From: Aristolochia californica
Lineage: Eukaryota > Streptophyta > Magnoliopsida > Piperales > Aristolochiaceae
Assembly (NCBI GenBank): GCA_029961685.1
Contig: JARWKL010000008.1
Coordinates: 40,254,821 to 40,318,820, forward strand
Length of the DNA stretch: 64,000 nt
Reading direction: 5' to 3'
Positions 23,701 to 35,580 of the stretch are shown here, in pieces (the stretch's first letter is position 1; each line of letters begins with the position of its first letter). The notes below the pieces were generated by a model that ran no database searches, was not told the origin of the DNA, and was given only the letters and a program-made list of their open reading frames with translations. A program made the translations under genes and the position numbers.

Positions 23701-25767
23701 TTTCAGATATTACAACTTCATTTACTTTGTCCGATACAGAGACATTGTCATCATCCTCATCCAAATTTAAAGGTTCAAATTTCATTTGGTGAGCATCCCT
23801 GGATACAGTTTCAGGCTGGCGAGGGCCCTGAATCTTTATCAAGGCAATTGTTGATACGGTCTTCCCGAGGCCCTGTAGGAAATATAAAATGGTTGAGCAG
23901 TTGGTGTTTGATTCTGATGTTTCTTTCTGGTGATTTTTTTGCTGTTGAAAGGTAAATTTTACTGAATAAAGATTTAGGGAGATGGTTTTAATTTAATGTA
24001 AGACAAATTTACAAAGAATCCAACTGTCCAATAAACAAAACCAATTTTATAAGACAAAAGATACCTGATCATCAGCAAGGATTCCACCTAAACAGTTTGG
24101 ACCTATCGTTTCCTTTTGAGCCATCCATGCCAAGGCAATTTTCTGTATGGTGAAGAGAAAAATCACTACCAATTTTCAAAATCAAAGAGTAACATTTTTT
24201 TGAATGGCAAAAAAAAGGCCTGATGAAACTGTAGGAAACAAAAAGGACCTGATGTCTTAAAAGTTGAACTGATAAAACACCTTCCGGAACATCGACTTCC
24301 ATCCTTGGCTGAGAAAGATCCTTCAAGGAAAAACAACGAAGAGAATACATCTCTTTTCAGTAATAACATTAGACAACTGATTCATATAAATAGGATGATG
24401 CAATAAAATGAAAATTATGAGAAAATTTAAAGCAAATCATCATTAAAAACAACAACTTTAAATAGACATAGCAACAATTATGATTATACAGAAAGAAGTT
24501 TAAGGTTCCCCCAAAAACAAATACGAATACAAGATGCCAAAATATAAAATATGTCAAAAACCCTCAAAATTTAACTTAGTTTGAAACAAATTATAAGGTT
24601 AGCAAACAAAAGAACCATACAAAAATACCTGTAATGCAGCTTGATAAATTGGAGTTTCATCATTTTCCATTGGTGTCTCTACTCCTGTAAAACGTGTCAC
24701 GCCACTGAAACCAGCTGGATGTGGATGACCGACTGACTTTCCACTGCCTGTAAAAGATGCTGGTAAGACTCTCTGTCTAGGAACTTTGTAGATAGAAATT
24801 TCCTCTTCGTCCTCATTTTCCATTCTCAAACCTTCATCTACCATATAGAATGTCTGACGGCCTGTATTTGATCCACCAGAACTAGCTCCTCCATCCGCAA
24901 AAGCAGAAGTTTCATATTCAGAAATTGGCTTCCCAGTTTGGAAAGATTTTGAAAGATTCTTTTTAATCTCATATTTGGGAACAGGAGGATCCCCATAGAG
25001 TTGAAAATGTGGTCGATGGTTTGTTGTCTTCCCCCTGTCATCATCCACACCACGAAAACCACGCTCAGAATTGAAACCAGTATGTGCTCTCTGATGCTCC
25101 CCATTCAGATGTGAACCAGTAATAGATCCACCGTTTGATCTATCTCTCCCATTCATTTGTCGACTATTTTTATTGAAATCAGTGTCAGATATCTCTATCA
25201 CAGGCGCTATGTTCTTCAAAGTTTTTGGTAAGCGCCTGTACTCAGTGGTTTTGTCAGAAGAAACATTTCCATTGGTTTTTTCAGTATAGAACCCATTTCC
25301 TAGTTGACTCTCATGCTGTTGCTGCCGCATACTTGAATGAGGGTCAGAATCCCTAAGACTTTCACCAGATGCAGCAGAGTAAGTATTGTCAACATCACAT
25401 GGGGATATTGCATATGACTTGTCCACTGTACGAGCCACTGCATTAAACTCAGGCTCATCTTGTTCGTTGATTTTCTGATGTGAATCCCAACCATTAGGAT
25501 GGGAACTAAAAGAAAACGTGGTAAGCAATGGCTCGTTTTCAGATTTTCCAACAAATCCTGAAATTTTAGACAAAAATCAAGATCATGGCGATGAGCAGAG
25601 TATTCTTGACAATGTCTGTAAGCATCTCAAACAACATCAAATCAATGAGTTTCTCAATTATAACATTAGATTTTACCAGAAATTGAAGCTGGCAGTATCC
25701 TAGAAGCTGGAATTCTATCCGGCTGTTCAGTTTCGCTATCTGAAGAAGGAATATCTATTACATCCAT
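17749..25767 (-). CDS. CHR28: SNF2-family helicase with RING finger, CHR27/CHR28 (FRG) type
   Basis: Ten coding exons close in frame to 1103 residues: 25677-25767, 24629-25557, 24249-24320, 24065-24142, 22969-23872, 20755-20885, 19083-19304, 18365-18925, 18047-18256 and 17749-17862. The start [14 protein letters not shown] is the first ATG after a probable acceptor near 25844. Residues 30-340 are disordered and polar. The ATPase core follows, with ADDQGLGKT (nucleotide loop, about 387-395), [10 protein letters not shown], a Lys-rich insert, [11 protein letters not shown] (DEAQ about 602-605), SGTPIQN and VMLRRTK. A C3HC4 RING (CRLCN through [10 protein letters not shown]) interrupts the helicase lobes at about 804-850. 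The second lobe has [23 protein letters not shown] and [12 protein letters not shown]. In Arabidopsis this group acts in chromatin remodelling and RNA-directed DNA methylation. CHR27 versus CHR28 cannot be settled here. Confidence 0.93.
20121..20145. repeat. Run of 25 G in a helicase intron
   Basis: A homopolymer of about 25 G follows AAAAAA at 20115-20120, in the intron between exons 20755-20885 and 19083-19304. Such a run is rare in an AT-rich plant genome, and its exact length is unreliable with most sequencing methods. Confidence 0.85.
20660..20712 (-). mobile_element. Partial tRNA-derived SINE, same family as 21283-21400
   Basis: On the minus strand this reads ATTGGGCCTTTGGCTTAATG then GTCACCAGACTAAGAGG, matching the 5' half (A-box region) of the copy at 21283-21400. 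The B-box half is absent. Confidence 0.5.
21283..21400 (-). mobile_element. tRNA-derived SINE in a helicase intron
   Basis: On the minus strand the body starts GGATTGGGCCTTTGGCTCAA. It has an A-box-like TGGCTCAATGG (plus-strand 21378-21388) and a B-box-like segment around GGCTTTAAGTCTCACC, and ends in an A-rich tail (T run on the plus strand at 21283-21293). A similar but imperfect ATGCAC word flanks both sides and may be the decayed target duplication. The family is shared with 40383-40486. Confidence 0.65.
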
Positions 25768-25844
25768 AGAACCCGAAGAATATTTTGGCTTGCCAGGAGC
25801 AACAGAAACAAATTTGGAGGTAGATAAATCTACTAATTTCTCAA

Positions 25845-28500
25845 CCTACAAAAATGAAGAACTAAAACCAGAATTAGATTGTGAAACCCAAAACACAAGA
25901 AATTTCATCAACTAGTTTAATTGGACAAAGGAGCCAAAGAAGTCCACCTTACCAGGAGCATAAAATTTCTTAGAAACAATCTGAAAACCCATACATTCAT
26001 GAAAATGCACCACTGCTGGGTCAAACAAAAAAGATCCTTAACAAAATCAGCATAACTTTTCATATATTAGTACTGCATAGCCATCATACAGAAAACCTGC
26101 ATATTCAAGGTAAAAGAAAACACCAAATGGAAATAAATTTATTCAGCAATGAATCAATGAAACAGAAAAAAACTGAATAAAAAATCACTGAGACCTTCAT
26201 GTTAGTACATATTATTGAGGAGAATTTCATTCTCAAGCTCTGATTTCGATAGGCACATCAAAACAAAAATATATAGATGCCCTAATGTATAACATACTTT
26301 CATGCAAACCTATATATTAGAGGCCAGAAAGCCGCTTGAATTCTCCTCCACTTTGCTCTATTATAGCTAACTCAATTGCCAAGCTACCCTTCTTCAAGTC
26401 TTTTTTACAGCCATCCATATCAGTTTTAGCCATCCTCTCTTTCTTGTTGGTCCCACACCTAGTAACCATAAGACTCTCAGTTGGTCATTGTAAGGTCTCC
26501 CTTAGAAGATGCTAAAATAATCTCAAACAACTCTTTTAACGTCTGCTACTGAGACTTCTGGGTCTTCTCTAACATACTCGTTTACTTTTTGTCTTTCCTG
26601 GTATTGCTACACTTCAGTCTCAACATTCTAATCTTTGCCATCTCATCTTTAAATGCTGCTTCTTGAGTGACCAAAATAGAGGCCATAAAAATCTTGTCAT
26701 TCAAACAAACAAAAAAAAACTATAAAGCATGGCCGGTCAAATCTGCCTTTTAATTGTACCTTCATCCTTTTCTTTATATCATTTATAGCACAATATTCTA
26801 GGCCAATCTCTCCATTTCATGCCTTGATTCCATCTGGGATAATTAGGTCCTCGATGTGCATTCCAGTCAATTTTTTTTTAATGGATCCACTGAAGTTGTA
26901 GCCATATATTTCATTTAGATTGACAATCTTTGACAAATCTTCAGATTTTTTCATTCAGATTTTAAGGCCTACATTTCACATTTCTACTCATCCAGCTTTG
27001 GATCTGTTTTTTTTTATTTTGCAAAATAGTAAGAGAAAATTTTCAATTGAAAGACAAATTTGTTGGTTTGACTATTAATGCCATATTACCCACAAACAAC
27101 ACCAAGGGACCATCCATGAATATAGCAGTTTAACGAGACATGAGACTCAAGGAATGAAACAGATCAACTTCTTCCCTGCTACATTTTTCTCCTTCTATGC
27201 CCTTCTTTTTCCTTATTCTATGTGTTTTGCCTATTCTAAGCCTACCATAATAAAGGTACGATTTCATGACAATACTCATCCAATAGAGCAGCACAATTTG
27301 TTTAGGTTTCATTACATGCAGACATCTGAGTTAACAATTGAAATAGACAATGCATTCATCAAACCTAACTATTTGAAATAGAAACCTGATGACCATTTTA
27401 AACCTTCTCAGAAGCAACGTCTTATCACCAATCAAAAAAGCCACATATCATGTCATTTAACCATCTGTCACTAAAAAGGTATGACAAAAAAGTTCACCAT
27501 ACCTCACCCATTCCCATAAAAAACAAAAGCAGATAAGAGTAATCAAGTTAAAATATTAAGGTCGGTCTTTTTTATAAAAAAATTAACAATAATAATAATA
27601 ATAATGCCGGTCAAAGATGCTTGGCAAATTTTCATGCAGACTTTTCACCAGACAATGCACAGAATAAGATAAATTGCCACTGAAATAAGCTACAATGATC
27701 AGAAGTGGGAAAGTTGAACATAACTGTGGAGCAAATTTTGAACTTCATGTAGGAAAGAAGTGGTTAAGCTAACATCCAGTATTGGTCACAAGCCCTGCTC
27801 AAACCTTGCCAAAAGGTTCGTAGAACAACATTCTGAGGGAAATTCAATATTTTTTTTTTGGACTCAATTTCTAACCAACAGAAGATCCCAATGAACCTTG
27901 GCGCACGCAAGCAAGTCACCAGTAGCATCAAGAAACTTCAAAAAACCCGGATTATCAAGTCAACAGTTCAAAAAAAAAAAAAAATTTGGATTATTATAAG
28001 TGTCAACCCACTAGGTTTTCCATAAAGTATGAATTACCATCAATTGCTTACAGGGTAGAGCAAGTTTGCAACGGAATTCAAGAATTCAGAAATTAACGGA
28101 GAAAAGGGGGACTTCCACCAATTCAATTACGTTCCAAAACCATAACGGTTCAAGGGTCTAACTTCATCTCGATTACCGGTTCACCACCGCAATAAAAAGT
28201 CCCCCAACAGACAAAGTCATAAATTACACCAAATACAGAACCAAGAAGAAGAAAAAAAAAAAAAAGACAATGAGAAGAACAACTTCTTACGCTCTGTTCT
28301 TCATTCGAGGCTTGTTATTTCCTCCTTTCAACCCGTGGCATGCCCATTACCGAAGCTTTCGATCTATTCTTGCAAGTCTTCGTCTTTGTGCTTCAGTCGA
28401 GAAGGTGAACAAGCGCCTGCGGAGGTTTGTTTACACACGGAAGGAGGGAAGAGGAGAGGAGAGGAGAAGAGGGGGAAAGGTGGAATGGACCCGTGGGTCG
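25845..28500 (-). other. Presumed leader intron and first exon of the helicase gene
   Basis: An acceptor-like site (tttgtag/GTTGAG) near 25844 and a donor-like site (GAGC/gtaaga) near 28290 on the minus strand suggest a non-coding first exon at about 28290-28480 and a 2.4-kb leader intron. The exon would contain a short upstream frame beginning ATGGGCATGCCACGG. Apart from the LINE fragment the intron is AT-rich, with nothing recognisable. Confidence 0.4.
26320..26720 (-). mobile_element. Degenerate LINE reverse-transcriptase 3' fragment
   Basis: Read on the minus strand, the segment translates in pieces to KDEMAKIRMLRLKCSNTRKD, then NEYVRED, and later WMAVKKDLKKG and EQSGGEFKRL. This order resembles the C-terminal end of plant L1-type reverse transcriptase proteins (MRMLRWMCG.TRKD motif, later LTW..V.KDL and AQWR). 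Stops and frameshifts break the frame. It sits in the presumed leader intron of the helicase gene. Confidence 0.5.
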
Positions 28501-28846
28501 GACCTCTAAATAGCTGGCTCGGGAGATAAAAGCCGAACCCGGAACGATCCGGTCGGTGTTACTTTGAGGAATTATGTTTCACGTGGGCTTTTGTTGCTTA
28601 CGGGTAATATAGGCGGATCCTCGGTGAGGTAGAGACTCCGATTAATATATCCGATTATCTAAGAAACGTTTTTTTCGTTTCTAATCAACTCGGACGTTAG
28701 TTTCCGTTAACTCAGCGCGCGGGCTTTCCGTTACTTTTCGCATCCCTGCGTTCAAAAAACTGGTTATCAAGCCGCAGTAACATCTCCTTTGAATCTGAAT
28801 CTGAAAACTTGAACCATCTCAGACGATTCTTCATTACAATGATAAC

Positions 28847-31800
28847 TCAAAAAATGTCATCTTTAATGCTAGCCAAGAACAATCTCAGTTCTCTTGCCTT
28901 CCGAGTATGTACTGGTGATACCTCACTTTCAGACTCACTCAAATCAATTACATCAACCTGTTTAGCATTAGGTTCTTGACATTTCAGAATTTTACAACAA
29001 CGTGAGGATGGCGACGGAGTCGACAGATCAATGACTTGGGTATCCAGCCTGCTTTGATGATCCACATCACTTTGTGGCTCTTGGCCTTGTGATTCTATGC
29101 TGAGTAACAAGCCTTGAAGCCGGAGATTTATTTCATGGACGGCTGCTTTGTTTGCTGCTTTCCTTGGTCTTGGTTTTCTTTTATCCTTATTGTTCTCAGC
29201 CTTCTTAGCCATGAACTCAGATATCTTCTCAGAGCAGGCACTACATGATAGAAAACAAGAACTCAAAATTCCTACATGTCAATGTATATGACTCAAAACT
29301 AATTGGTGCATTCGACACATAGAACATTGAAGTTAGATTGAGTAGCTTTTCATGCTGCAGTGTCTTAAATGACTAATCCCAGCAAATTGAATGCTTAAAT
29401 GGTAAGTACAGAAAAGCATATTTTACCTCCTAACAAGGTCGGCAGGAACTATAGAAGTTTGCAGCCCATCCATTCTGTCCCAAGAAACTTCAAAATATTC
29501 TTTTCCCTGAAGCTTCCGGCTCTTCACTATAGCTGACACAGGACATGCGACGGGCATCTGTAGATATATGTAATGGATACTAACCAACAGGTTATGATCA
29601 TCCTGCAGATATATCTCCATATCCCTGATTCAACTGACAGCTAACGGTTTTACCTTATCTAATGGAAATTGTGCTCCCAATTCTGATGAAGCACAACGCA
29701 ATTTGGCAAAGCACCGGAGATTTCTCTCGGCAATCTTTGGAAGGATATAATCATCTGCAGCAAAAAACTAGGACTGTAAATCAAGAGTACCTGTTTTCAA
29801 CATATATATGAGTGCGAGAGAGGGAATACCTGTTTTCTGGGGACTCCAGCCAAAGAACTCTGCACATAGCTCTTGAAGTTGAGTCCGTTGAAATGTGTGT
29901 GGTATGAATAAACTGCAAATGTTATCAAGTTCAAGGAAAAAAGTTACCGGTAAAGAAAGGTGTTAAGTTGGGTCCAAGGCCTATCCCACAATGACTAGCC
30001 AACTTAGAAACCTCTTTCCCAACTAATAAACCCAAGATCTTTGTACTCACTAATCAATGTGGGACTATTCCTTAACACTCCCCCTCACGTGTAGACCATC
30101 TTTTGTGGCTCTACACGTGGATAATTTAGGAGTAGGTAGTTTAGGTGTAGGCCCTCTTTTGTGGTTCTACAAGTGGATAGTTTTAGATGTAGACCCTCTT
30201 TTGTTGCTCTACAAGTAAATAGTTTTTAGGTGTAGGCCCACATATGAGTACCTGCTCTGATACCATGTTAAGTTGGATCTAAGGCCTATCCCAAAATGAC
30301 TAGCCAACTTAGAAACCTCTTTCCCAACTAATAAACTCAAGATCTTTGTACTCACTAATCCATCTGGGACTATTCCTTAACAAAAGGCATCTAACACAAA
30401 ATCTCAGGTCTAATGCAGATATGCCTAACATAAGCTCTTATAATATGCTGAACTTTTTTTTCCTAAGAGCATGCTGCACATTACTCTAAGTCTGACATCA
30501 GACTATCTTTGTCACTTCCCCTTACATAAAGGACTTCTTTATGACTCCAAACACCTGGATAATTTTTGGGTGGAGGTTTAACTATTTCGTGGCAGCCAAT
30601 CAGACCAGCACCAATACCAAGAAGAACTACATCCAACTCAAATGCCCAAGCCTAGAATGGAGATGCCCAATCCAAGTTTGTACACTAGGTTGTAAATCAT
30701 TCTAGATTTAATCAAGGACTATTTTCAACAATCATAGCAGCTATGTGAGACCAATTCTCATTAGAAGCACTTTGAACTAAACAACCATGTACAGAGATAG
30801 AGAGGCAACTTGCCTAATTAATAACACCAATCAACAGATCACCTCTCAATCAATTAATAGAAGCAATTAAAACTTTGTCAATATAAAAAGTTTGATGTCC
30901 ACTATTGCATCCACATATGATACAGCCTTTCTATCTTTAACCTTTTTACCTTAGAACAGCTTCTGAATCTGGTAAGTGGCACTTTGGCTTTAAGTAGGCA
31001 TTGGCTACTTGCAGGAACGGCTCACTTGGGGATACTGAAAGTAAAATATAAGAAACATTGAAAAGGGTCATTTATCAGCAACTATTATTTCTAGCAAGAT
31101 ATATTTCTACAGTACAGTGTCTATGCAGGCTCCAGTCCTTGCTAGGGGATACTGAAAGTAAAATATAAGAAACATTGAAAAGGGTCATTTATCAGCAACT
31201 ATTATTTCTAGCAAGATATATTTCTATGGAATATATGTCCAGCACTGTGTCTATGCAGGCTCCAGTCCTTGCTAACAAGCACTCATACCAATAACATAGC
31301 TAGCTTTTTCCTCCTATGTGAGATCTTGGGTTCAACTCCCATGGGTACCTGGGGTATCTTGTGGTGTTTGTGTTACCAAAATTCATAAAAGAAAGCAATT
31401 CAAGTACTCAGATGATTCTCTTTTAGGTATGTGATGAGCAAGTAAGCTCCTTGATCATCATGATTCAAAGAAATAATCAGCAAAACCATCTTAAAAGACC
31501 AGTCCAGAGCATCATAGAGGTAACCAAATAAAATGCAAATCCAGAAGGAACCAAAGATGCTTAAGTGTCTAATACCTACCACTGACATCATTGATGCCTT
31601 CTTTATGATCTGAACCACTGAGTTTGCCTCCATTACATTTGAAAATGTCTGCTTGTTCCTTCATCATTTTCACTTTCTTTGCAAATCCTACTCCCTCAGA
31701 TACAAGTCGATGTAGGACCACATCGTCCCCTATCGTTTTAATAATCCGGCAAGCTGTCTCCTAAGTCCAAAGAAGCACATAATCAGCACCATAGGTTATC

Positions 31801-34800
31801 TGTTCTACCCATATAAGTTGAAAGATGCACTTAGCATCAAAGAAAAGTCAAAAACCACACAACCCCACTAAGTTGTCATTGTATTAGCAATGATTTTCTT
31901 GCACAACCAGTGCTTTGTACTTTGACCAATTAAATAAATTGAACCTATCTTGATGAGCTTGTACCCGGCCAAGCCCACGAACTCCTTGAGAGTAGTCACT
32001 TCCAAGAAGAAGAGCAAGAGAAATCTGAACACCAAAAACATGTCAGAATTATGATAAATATAACCAGCAACTTAATTTTGCAAGTATTTATTATGTGATG
32101 ATACTGTTACAGCTTCAGATATTATGATGTAACTTTGGATTTATATAAAAATAAAACAAAAAATATCTAGATTCGGAGGATCATACTTTTACTAAGAAAA
32201 AACATATTATGTTACATGGTAACCAGGAGAATAGAATTGTTGAACTCCACACATCACTAAAGAGGCCAAGCCTCAGAAAATAACTCTGAAGATATTTCTT
32301 TACATTTTCCAGATGGTAAGATTTTAATAATACAAGGAGAAAAAAATTAGGGAAGCAAGATTTGCCACTAGGGCTTAATGCACCCATAACATGGTCCAGT
32401 GAGAACTGGGTGGAACATTAGGTTCCTTCCCATAATAATACTTTGCATCCCCTATCATATCAATAACGTGTGAAGTGACTAAATGGGAATAAACCGGACA
32501 TTTGGCATGCCAAACCCATCATAAACTGCACTCTTATGGCTTAGGAAAGCTTCATAAATCAAATAAAACTAACAAATCATTACCAAAGAATTCCTTCCAA
32601 ATCCAAGTTTTCTCTCTATGTCAGCCATTTCATAGCATACCACATAGCCGCCCTCTCCTGAAACACACAACATGATTAACATAAATGAGAAAAGAAACAG
32701 GTAAATGCAGGTAAATGTGGGAACGGGTCCTGATTCCACTAGAGACACTAATGGATAGGCCAAGGCCAAAAAAGAGGCACTAATGGAACACAACCAGCAT
32801 TCCAAGAGCAGCCTTCGGTTGTGGTAAATTATGATGATTTACTATCAAAAGGAAGATGTCTGTGATGGTCAAAAATGAGGTTCTGAACCACATTAATCCA
32901 TTTGGAGATCATTCAGCTGATGTCTAAAAGAATAAATGTACTCACCAAGGTAAATATCTCTGTACACAGTCCTAGCACCGAAAAGGAAAACATCTGAATC
33001 TGAAGTGAAACATCCATCCTGGAGAAAATTTCCGTTATATCTCAAAGAGATCGGATTATCTATCTACCCAAAAGGAATTGATTCCACTTACACATAATGT
33101 TTCTAAGTTCAATAAAGCACACTGTGCTTCTGCTTCCTCAAGCCTGGCCATGAAAAGAAAAGGAAAAGAAAACTCAAGAAGAATTTCCACATGAAAAATG
33201 GTCAATTGTATAATCGTGGTTAACTATAGAATGCAATATGAGTAGTAGTCAAGATTCAAAATTTCCATCTGATTAGGAGATTTGGGCCTAAAAATTTTTT
33301 TATTTAGATGAAAACAGCAGAAAACCCAAAGTATCCTGTAAAGAACCTGAGTTTTACCAGACTTTCATAAAAACGCTCCTATCCGATTGGAAAGCAACTT
33401 TGCTAGGAGAATATTTATGGGGGAGTTTCTAAATGGCTGACATCCATAAGATTGCTATAATTAAAACAGCTTGACACAAAGCAATCTCTGTGCTAGTCAA
33501 TGAACTTTTCCAATAGCCAATACTTAACGAAGAAAATAGACTTTGCAACTAAGTATTGGGAATGCCAATTTAATCGGCACAGGGTATATTTGGAAGCCAT
33601 ACTCCAAGCACAAAATAAGCTTTGAGAATTTTTTTTATAAAATATACTTCTAAAATTACCATAAATAATTTTCCTTAGGTGAATTCCTGATCTGTATTGA
33701 GACAGGGAAACGGCCATACCAGATTATATGGATGCAAGAAATATAGATCCTTTCTGAAAGAGCAAAAATTACGACACAAAATGCACGAAAATGAAACAGT
33801 CCCAGTTTATAAATTACCCATCTAAGCATGGGATCCCAAGTGCCATCCCAAGAACTTTCACCTCTTTGATCATGCATGAAAAATCAGATCCCATGTTTCT
33901 TGGAAGTGAAGACGCTCTCTGAATGTTATTTTCATCTCGAATAACCTTCATAAAGATATAGACATATTACTAACCAAATATAGAAGAACATAAAGGAAAA
34001 AGGCACAAATACAGAAATATTTACAAAGCGCACCTCACTTCCTGATCCCAGGCGTTTTCTGTAAGTAGACAACTTAATGGCAGGAATTGACCCATCTACA
34101 ATAAGGAAGGTTTTCTTTCAGTTCTTAAATTTACTACTCAAACAGCTTCCATAGACTACCAAAAAGCAGAACATAGTCCACCCAACAGAGACGAAAAAAT
34201 CACATGCTTGGTTACTAACCGAATACCAAAGATTGCGATGGAAGTATTCACATATCATACGAAATATAGATAGTGACCTATTAGATGCATGAGTTCAAGG
34301 TCATCAGCTGACATTTGGGAGACTTTGAGAAGCAGAATCCTTAAAACCAACTCAGAAGGGAAAAAAATACAAAACATGTACACGTAGTTCTTACACAAAA
34401 AAAGCAATTCAAAAGAGGTAACAAAGCTTCAAGTAGGCCTACATTTTTTTTTTAATTGCTGTGTGCAGGTTTTATCATGTATCTAGAAGGTTTTCTTTCA
34501 GTTTCTCAAATTTACTACTCAAAGAGCTTCCATAGACTACCAAAAAGCAGAACCTAGTCCACCCAACAGAGACAAAAAAATCACATGCTTGGTTACTAAC
34601 CGAATACCAAAGATTGCGATGGAAGTATTCACATATCATATGAAATATAGATAGTGACCTATTAGATGCATGAATTCAAGGTCATCAGCTGACATTAGGG
34701 AGACTTTGAGAAGCAGAATCCTTAAAACCAACCTCAGAAGGGAAAAAAAATACAAAATATGTATACATAGTTCTTACACAAAAAAGCAATTCAAAAAAGG

Positions 34801-35580
34801 TAACAAAGCTTCAAGTAGGCCTACATATTTTATTTTTTTAATTGCTGTGTGCAGGTTTTATCATGTATCTAGAAGGACATAAATCACAAATTACCTTTCT
34901 TTCTTTGTCTGATAGAACTTGGGGCTTTGGATTCGTTCATTACTCATACAAATAAATACCAGAACGTTAAAAAAAAGAAAGAAAGAGAATTAACCAGTAG
35001 CCCTATAAACACAAAACAGAAGAAAAAAAAAGAAAGAAGAAAGAAAGAGTACAACTCTGAACAAAATATGATGAAAATGCTATGAAGCCGAAGTGCATAA
35101 TTGACGAAAAATCAAAAAATATTCTTATTCTCCTCTAATTCCACTGTTCACGATATCAAAAGAAAACACACACTAAATGAAGCAACAAAAGTTAGTTCAC
35201 GCTTTACGAAACCAACCACCAAAACCCACAGGTTAAAGAACGGCTTACCAGCAACGAGCACAACGCTGCAGTTCAAAGCAATAAGGGCTCTAAGGCGGTG
35301 GAACAGATTTCTGAGATAAATTTTTTCCTTAGAAAAGGACGAATTTTTGCAGGTATTTTGAAGTTGAACTATCCAACAAGAAAGATCTACGCAGACCCTT
35401 TTATTCCTTCAATCCAAACAGACACCCATTTTCAGTACAGCTGATGACGTTAAACAGTAGAAACAGTAAACTTGAACCAAAAACGAGAAAAGGCAAGTCC
35501 ATTTGAACTTACTGAAGGTGGTGAAGAGGAAGAGTCTTCTTGCAGGATTCCAGTATATCCCACAGATTCTTCACTCCCAT
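28847..35580 (-). CDS. SEND1: SEND1 / GEN-like 2 structure-specific nuclease, with an apparent frameshift
   Basis: Fourteen exons: 35513-35580, 35249-35406, 34034-34095, 33818-33945, 33092-33143, 32946-33018, 32584-32657, 31965-32024, 31580-31760, 30950-31034, 29829-29912, 29654-29754, 29427-29557 and 28847-29240. The family (Rad2/XPG, GEN1 group) cuts Holliday junctions and flaps in nuclear repair. Landmarks are the start MGVKNLWDILESCKKTLPLH; the N-domain VCVDLSCWIVQL; the catalytic acidic cluster EEAEAQCALLN, DSDVFLFG and LGSDYSQGVRGLG; helix-hairpin-helix region; a chromodomain-like block ending EVSWDRMDGLQTSIVPADLV; and a tail with two VIDLS motifs. All exons join in phase except inside 29829-29912, where one extra base at 29880/29881 shifts the frame and puts a TGA at the start of the next exon. 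Without it the protein would be 549 residues; as written it stops after about 342, after the nuclease core. Confidence 0.9.
29961..30382 (-). mobile_element. Complete TRIM retrotransposon (422 bp) in SEND1 intron 10
   Basis: Two 117-bp terminal repeats, 29961-30077 and 30266-30382, start TGTTAAG and end TTAACA. The 5-bp target duplication AAAGG is perfect at 29956-29960 and 30383-30387. On the minus strand the primer-binding site TGGTATCAGAGC (initiator-Met tRNA type) follows the first repeat directly at about 30265-30254, and the purine tract GTGAGGGGGAG precedes the second. The 188-bp internal part has no coding capacity and consists of degenerate repeats of a word like CTCTTTTGTGG..CTACAAGTGGATAG. 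All parts of a non-autonomous terminal-repeat retrotransposon in miniature are present. It lies between SEND1 exons 10 and 11. Confidence 0.94.
31029..31276. repeat. Tandem duplication of about 116 bp across the SEND1 exon-10 acceptor
   Basis: Copies run from about 31029 to 31144 and 31145 to 31276, each beginning GGGGATACTGAAAGTAAAAT. The first includes the 3' splice site and first bases (TATCCCC) of exon 10; the second repeats the acceptor upstream in the intron. The second copy has a small insertion (GGAATATATGTCCAG). Confidence 0.9.
31300..31390 (+). mobile_element. Possible SINE or tRNA-like remnant
   Basis: CTTGGGTTCAACTCCCATGG, about 31326-31345, resembles a pol-III B-box (GGTTCRANTCC), and an AAATTCATAAAAGAAAG A-rich stretch follows. 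No A-box is clear and no target duplication was found. It differs from the TGGCTCAATGG family elsewhere in the window. Confidence 0.3.
34105..34878. repeat. Tandem duplication of about 385 bp in SEND1 intron 2
   Basis: Copy 1 (about 34105-34485) and copy 2 (about 34486-34878) both start GAAGGTTTTCTTTCAGTT and end GTTTTATCATGTATCTAGAA. They differ by scattered substitutions and small insertions in A and T runs. Copy 1 starts just 10 bases upstream of exon 3 on the minus strand, so the duplication reaches close to its acceptor. Confidence 0.92.

Noticed and set aside
28270..28529. Plus-strand 79- and 64-codon frames near the presumed helicase first exon
   Set aside because: Purine-rich repeats (GAGGAGAGGAGA) keep them open; there is no homology.
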